Assembly (NCBI GenBank): GCA_027943335.1
Contig: BSBK01006345.1
Span: 62,001-126,000, forward strand
DNA: 64,000 nt
Direction: 5' to 3'
Source of the DNA: Chamaecyparis obtusa
Taxonomy: Eukaryota > Streptophyta > Pinopsida > Cupressales > Cupressaceae
In this document: in pieces, positions 63,464 to 64,000 of the stretch
Layout: every line of letters starts with the position of its first letter
Numbering within the stretch: position 1 is the first letter of the stretch
The notes under the pieces: generated by a model
Database searches by the model: none
Told to the model about the DNA's origin: nothing
Seen by the model: only the letters and a program-made list of their open reading frames with translations
Translations under genes and position numbers: made by a program

Positions 63464-64000
63464 CTAGTTAATCTTTTCCTTATCCTTGACTATAGTACCC
63501 CCTTCATCCACTAAAGAAGTAATTGTATTCCTTTTCTTATGGATATTGGCCGATCTATGAAAGAAAGCCATATTTCTATCTACTTCAGTGAGACATTGGA
63601 TCCTGGACCTTTGCTTCCAGTAAATTTCTTCCTTTTTTAGCATGTCTTGCCAGTTGTGTCTAGTCACTTCTTCATCCTTCTATGTCTAGGGAGAGAAATC
63701 TCTGGTAGCCAGTTTGGCTTGAAGGGAATTAAGGGTACCAGAGAGTTCATATTTCTCTTTACGGAAGTCACCAAAATTGTGCTTTCTCCAGCCTTTGACC
63801 TCCCTTCTAATTATTTCAAGCTTTTGAGCAACTTTGAACATGGTTGTGCCTGTAATTTTTGTGCTCCACCAGAGTTTAACTTGATCCCTAAAAAGAAGGG
63901 TGAGAGCACCACATGATTTCAAACTTGAAGGGGGCCGGGTAGGCCTTAGGTTGATCAAACCAGCAAAGAAGGAGGGGGTTGTGGTCTGAGGTGGTTCAGG
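63464..64000 (-). pseudogene. LINE ORF2 endonuclease end and linker (runs off the window)
   Basis: The minus strand has CWFDQPKAYPAPFKFEIMWC near 63,930, resembling the RPFRFE..W end of the AP-type endonuclease. A linker rich in charged residues follows (LEIIRREVKGWRKHNFGDFR and KYELSGTLNSLQAKLA) with a stop near 63,683, and then EEIYWKQRSRIQCLTEVDRN and MAFFHRSANIHKKRNTITSL. The rest of the endonuclease and any ORF1 lie to the right of the window. Confidence 0.8.

Overview
The window looks like intergenic DNA from a large, repeat-rich land-plant genome. I favour a gymnosperm or a similarly large-genome lineage; this is inference from the dense nesting of Ty1/copia, Ty3/gypsy, L1-type LINE and several DNA-transposon families, the AT-rich spacers, and coding remnants worn mainly by single stops and indels. 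I found no intact host gene, rRNA, CRISPR array or bacterial feature. Nearly everything that can be explained is transposable-element DNA, mostly inserted inside older copies.

Left part (1-17.3 kb): a decayed copia pol fragment (+, 0.56-2.36 kb) ends where a CACTA-type 5' terminus begins. A decayed multi-exon zinc-binding ORF follows (3.7-5.6 kb). Next come a tandem array of about 7.4 units of 358 bp (7.5-10.1 kb) and a minus-strand relic of an unusual DNA transposase (10.7-12.2 kb). The rest is AT-rich spacer with a tRNA-like SINE head, long AT microsatellites and a small GC-rich patch.

Middle (17.3-45.4 kb): a minus-strand LTR retroelement has a Met-type primer site, a coiled-coil and zinc-knuckle gag, and a second unknown ORF behind its own TATA box. 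Its presumed LTR is split by a complete 11.04-kb DNA transposon (22,812-33,854). That transposon has matching terminal inverted repeats and a 4-bp GCAT duplication. It carries a 5-exon transposase gene (Sola-like by my reading) on + and a second 3-exon gene on -, and a 5'-truncated LINE sits inside it. Next to it is a complete 10.43-kb CACTA element (34,972-45,401; TSD TAT) with no recognisable transposase, a broken GRF zinc finger, a possible captured gene piece, and a dense series of large palindromes partly organised as about 1.45-kb tandem units.

Right part (45.4-64 kb): a 978-bp non-autonomous element (46,010-46,987) has termini resembling those of the 11-kb transposon. A minus-strand LINE begins at 47,029 and runs past the right edge. 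It is split precisely by a complete 11.2-kb Ty3/gypsy element (49,764-60,990; 2.1-kb LTRs; TSD AACCC). The gypsy pol carries an extra RNase H-like domain between protease and reverse transcriptase as well as the usual one after RT. The LINE carries an additional ORF after its RNase H domain, seen in both LINE copies of the window.

The most interesting items are the 11-kb Sola-like transposon with its intron-poor relic and its short derivative, the gypsy domain order, the LINE with a 3' ORF, and the palindrome-array CACTA element.
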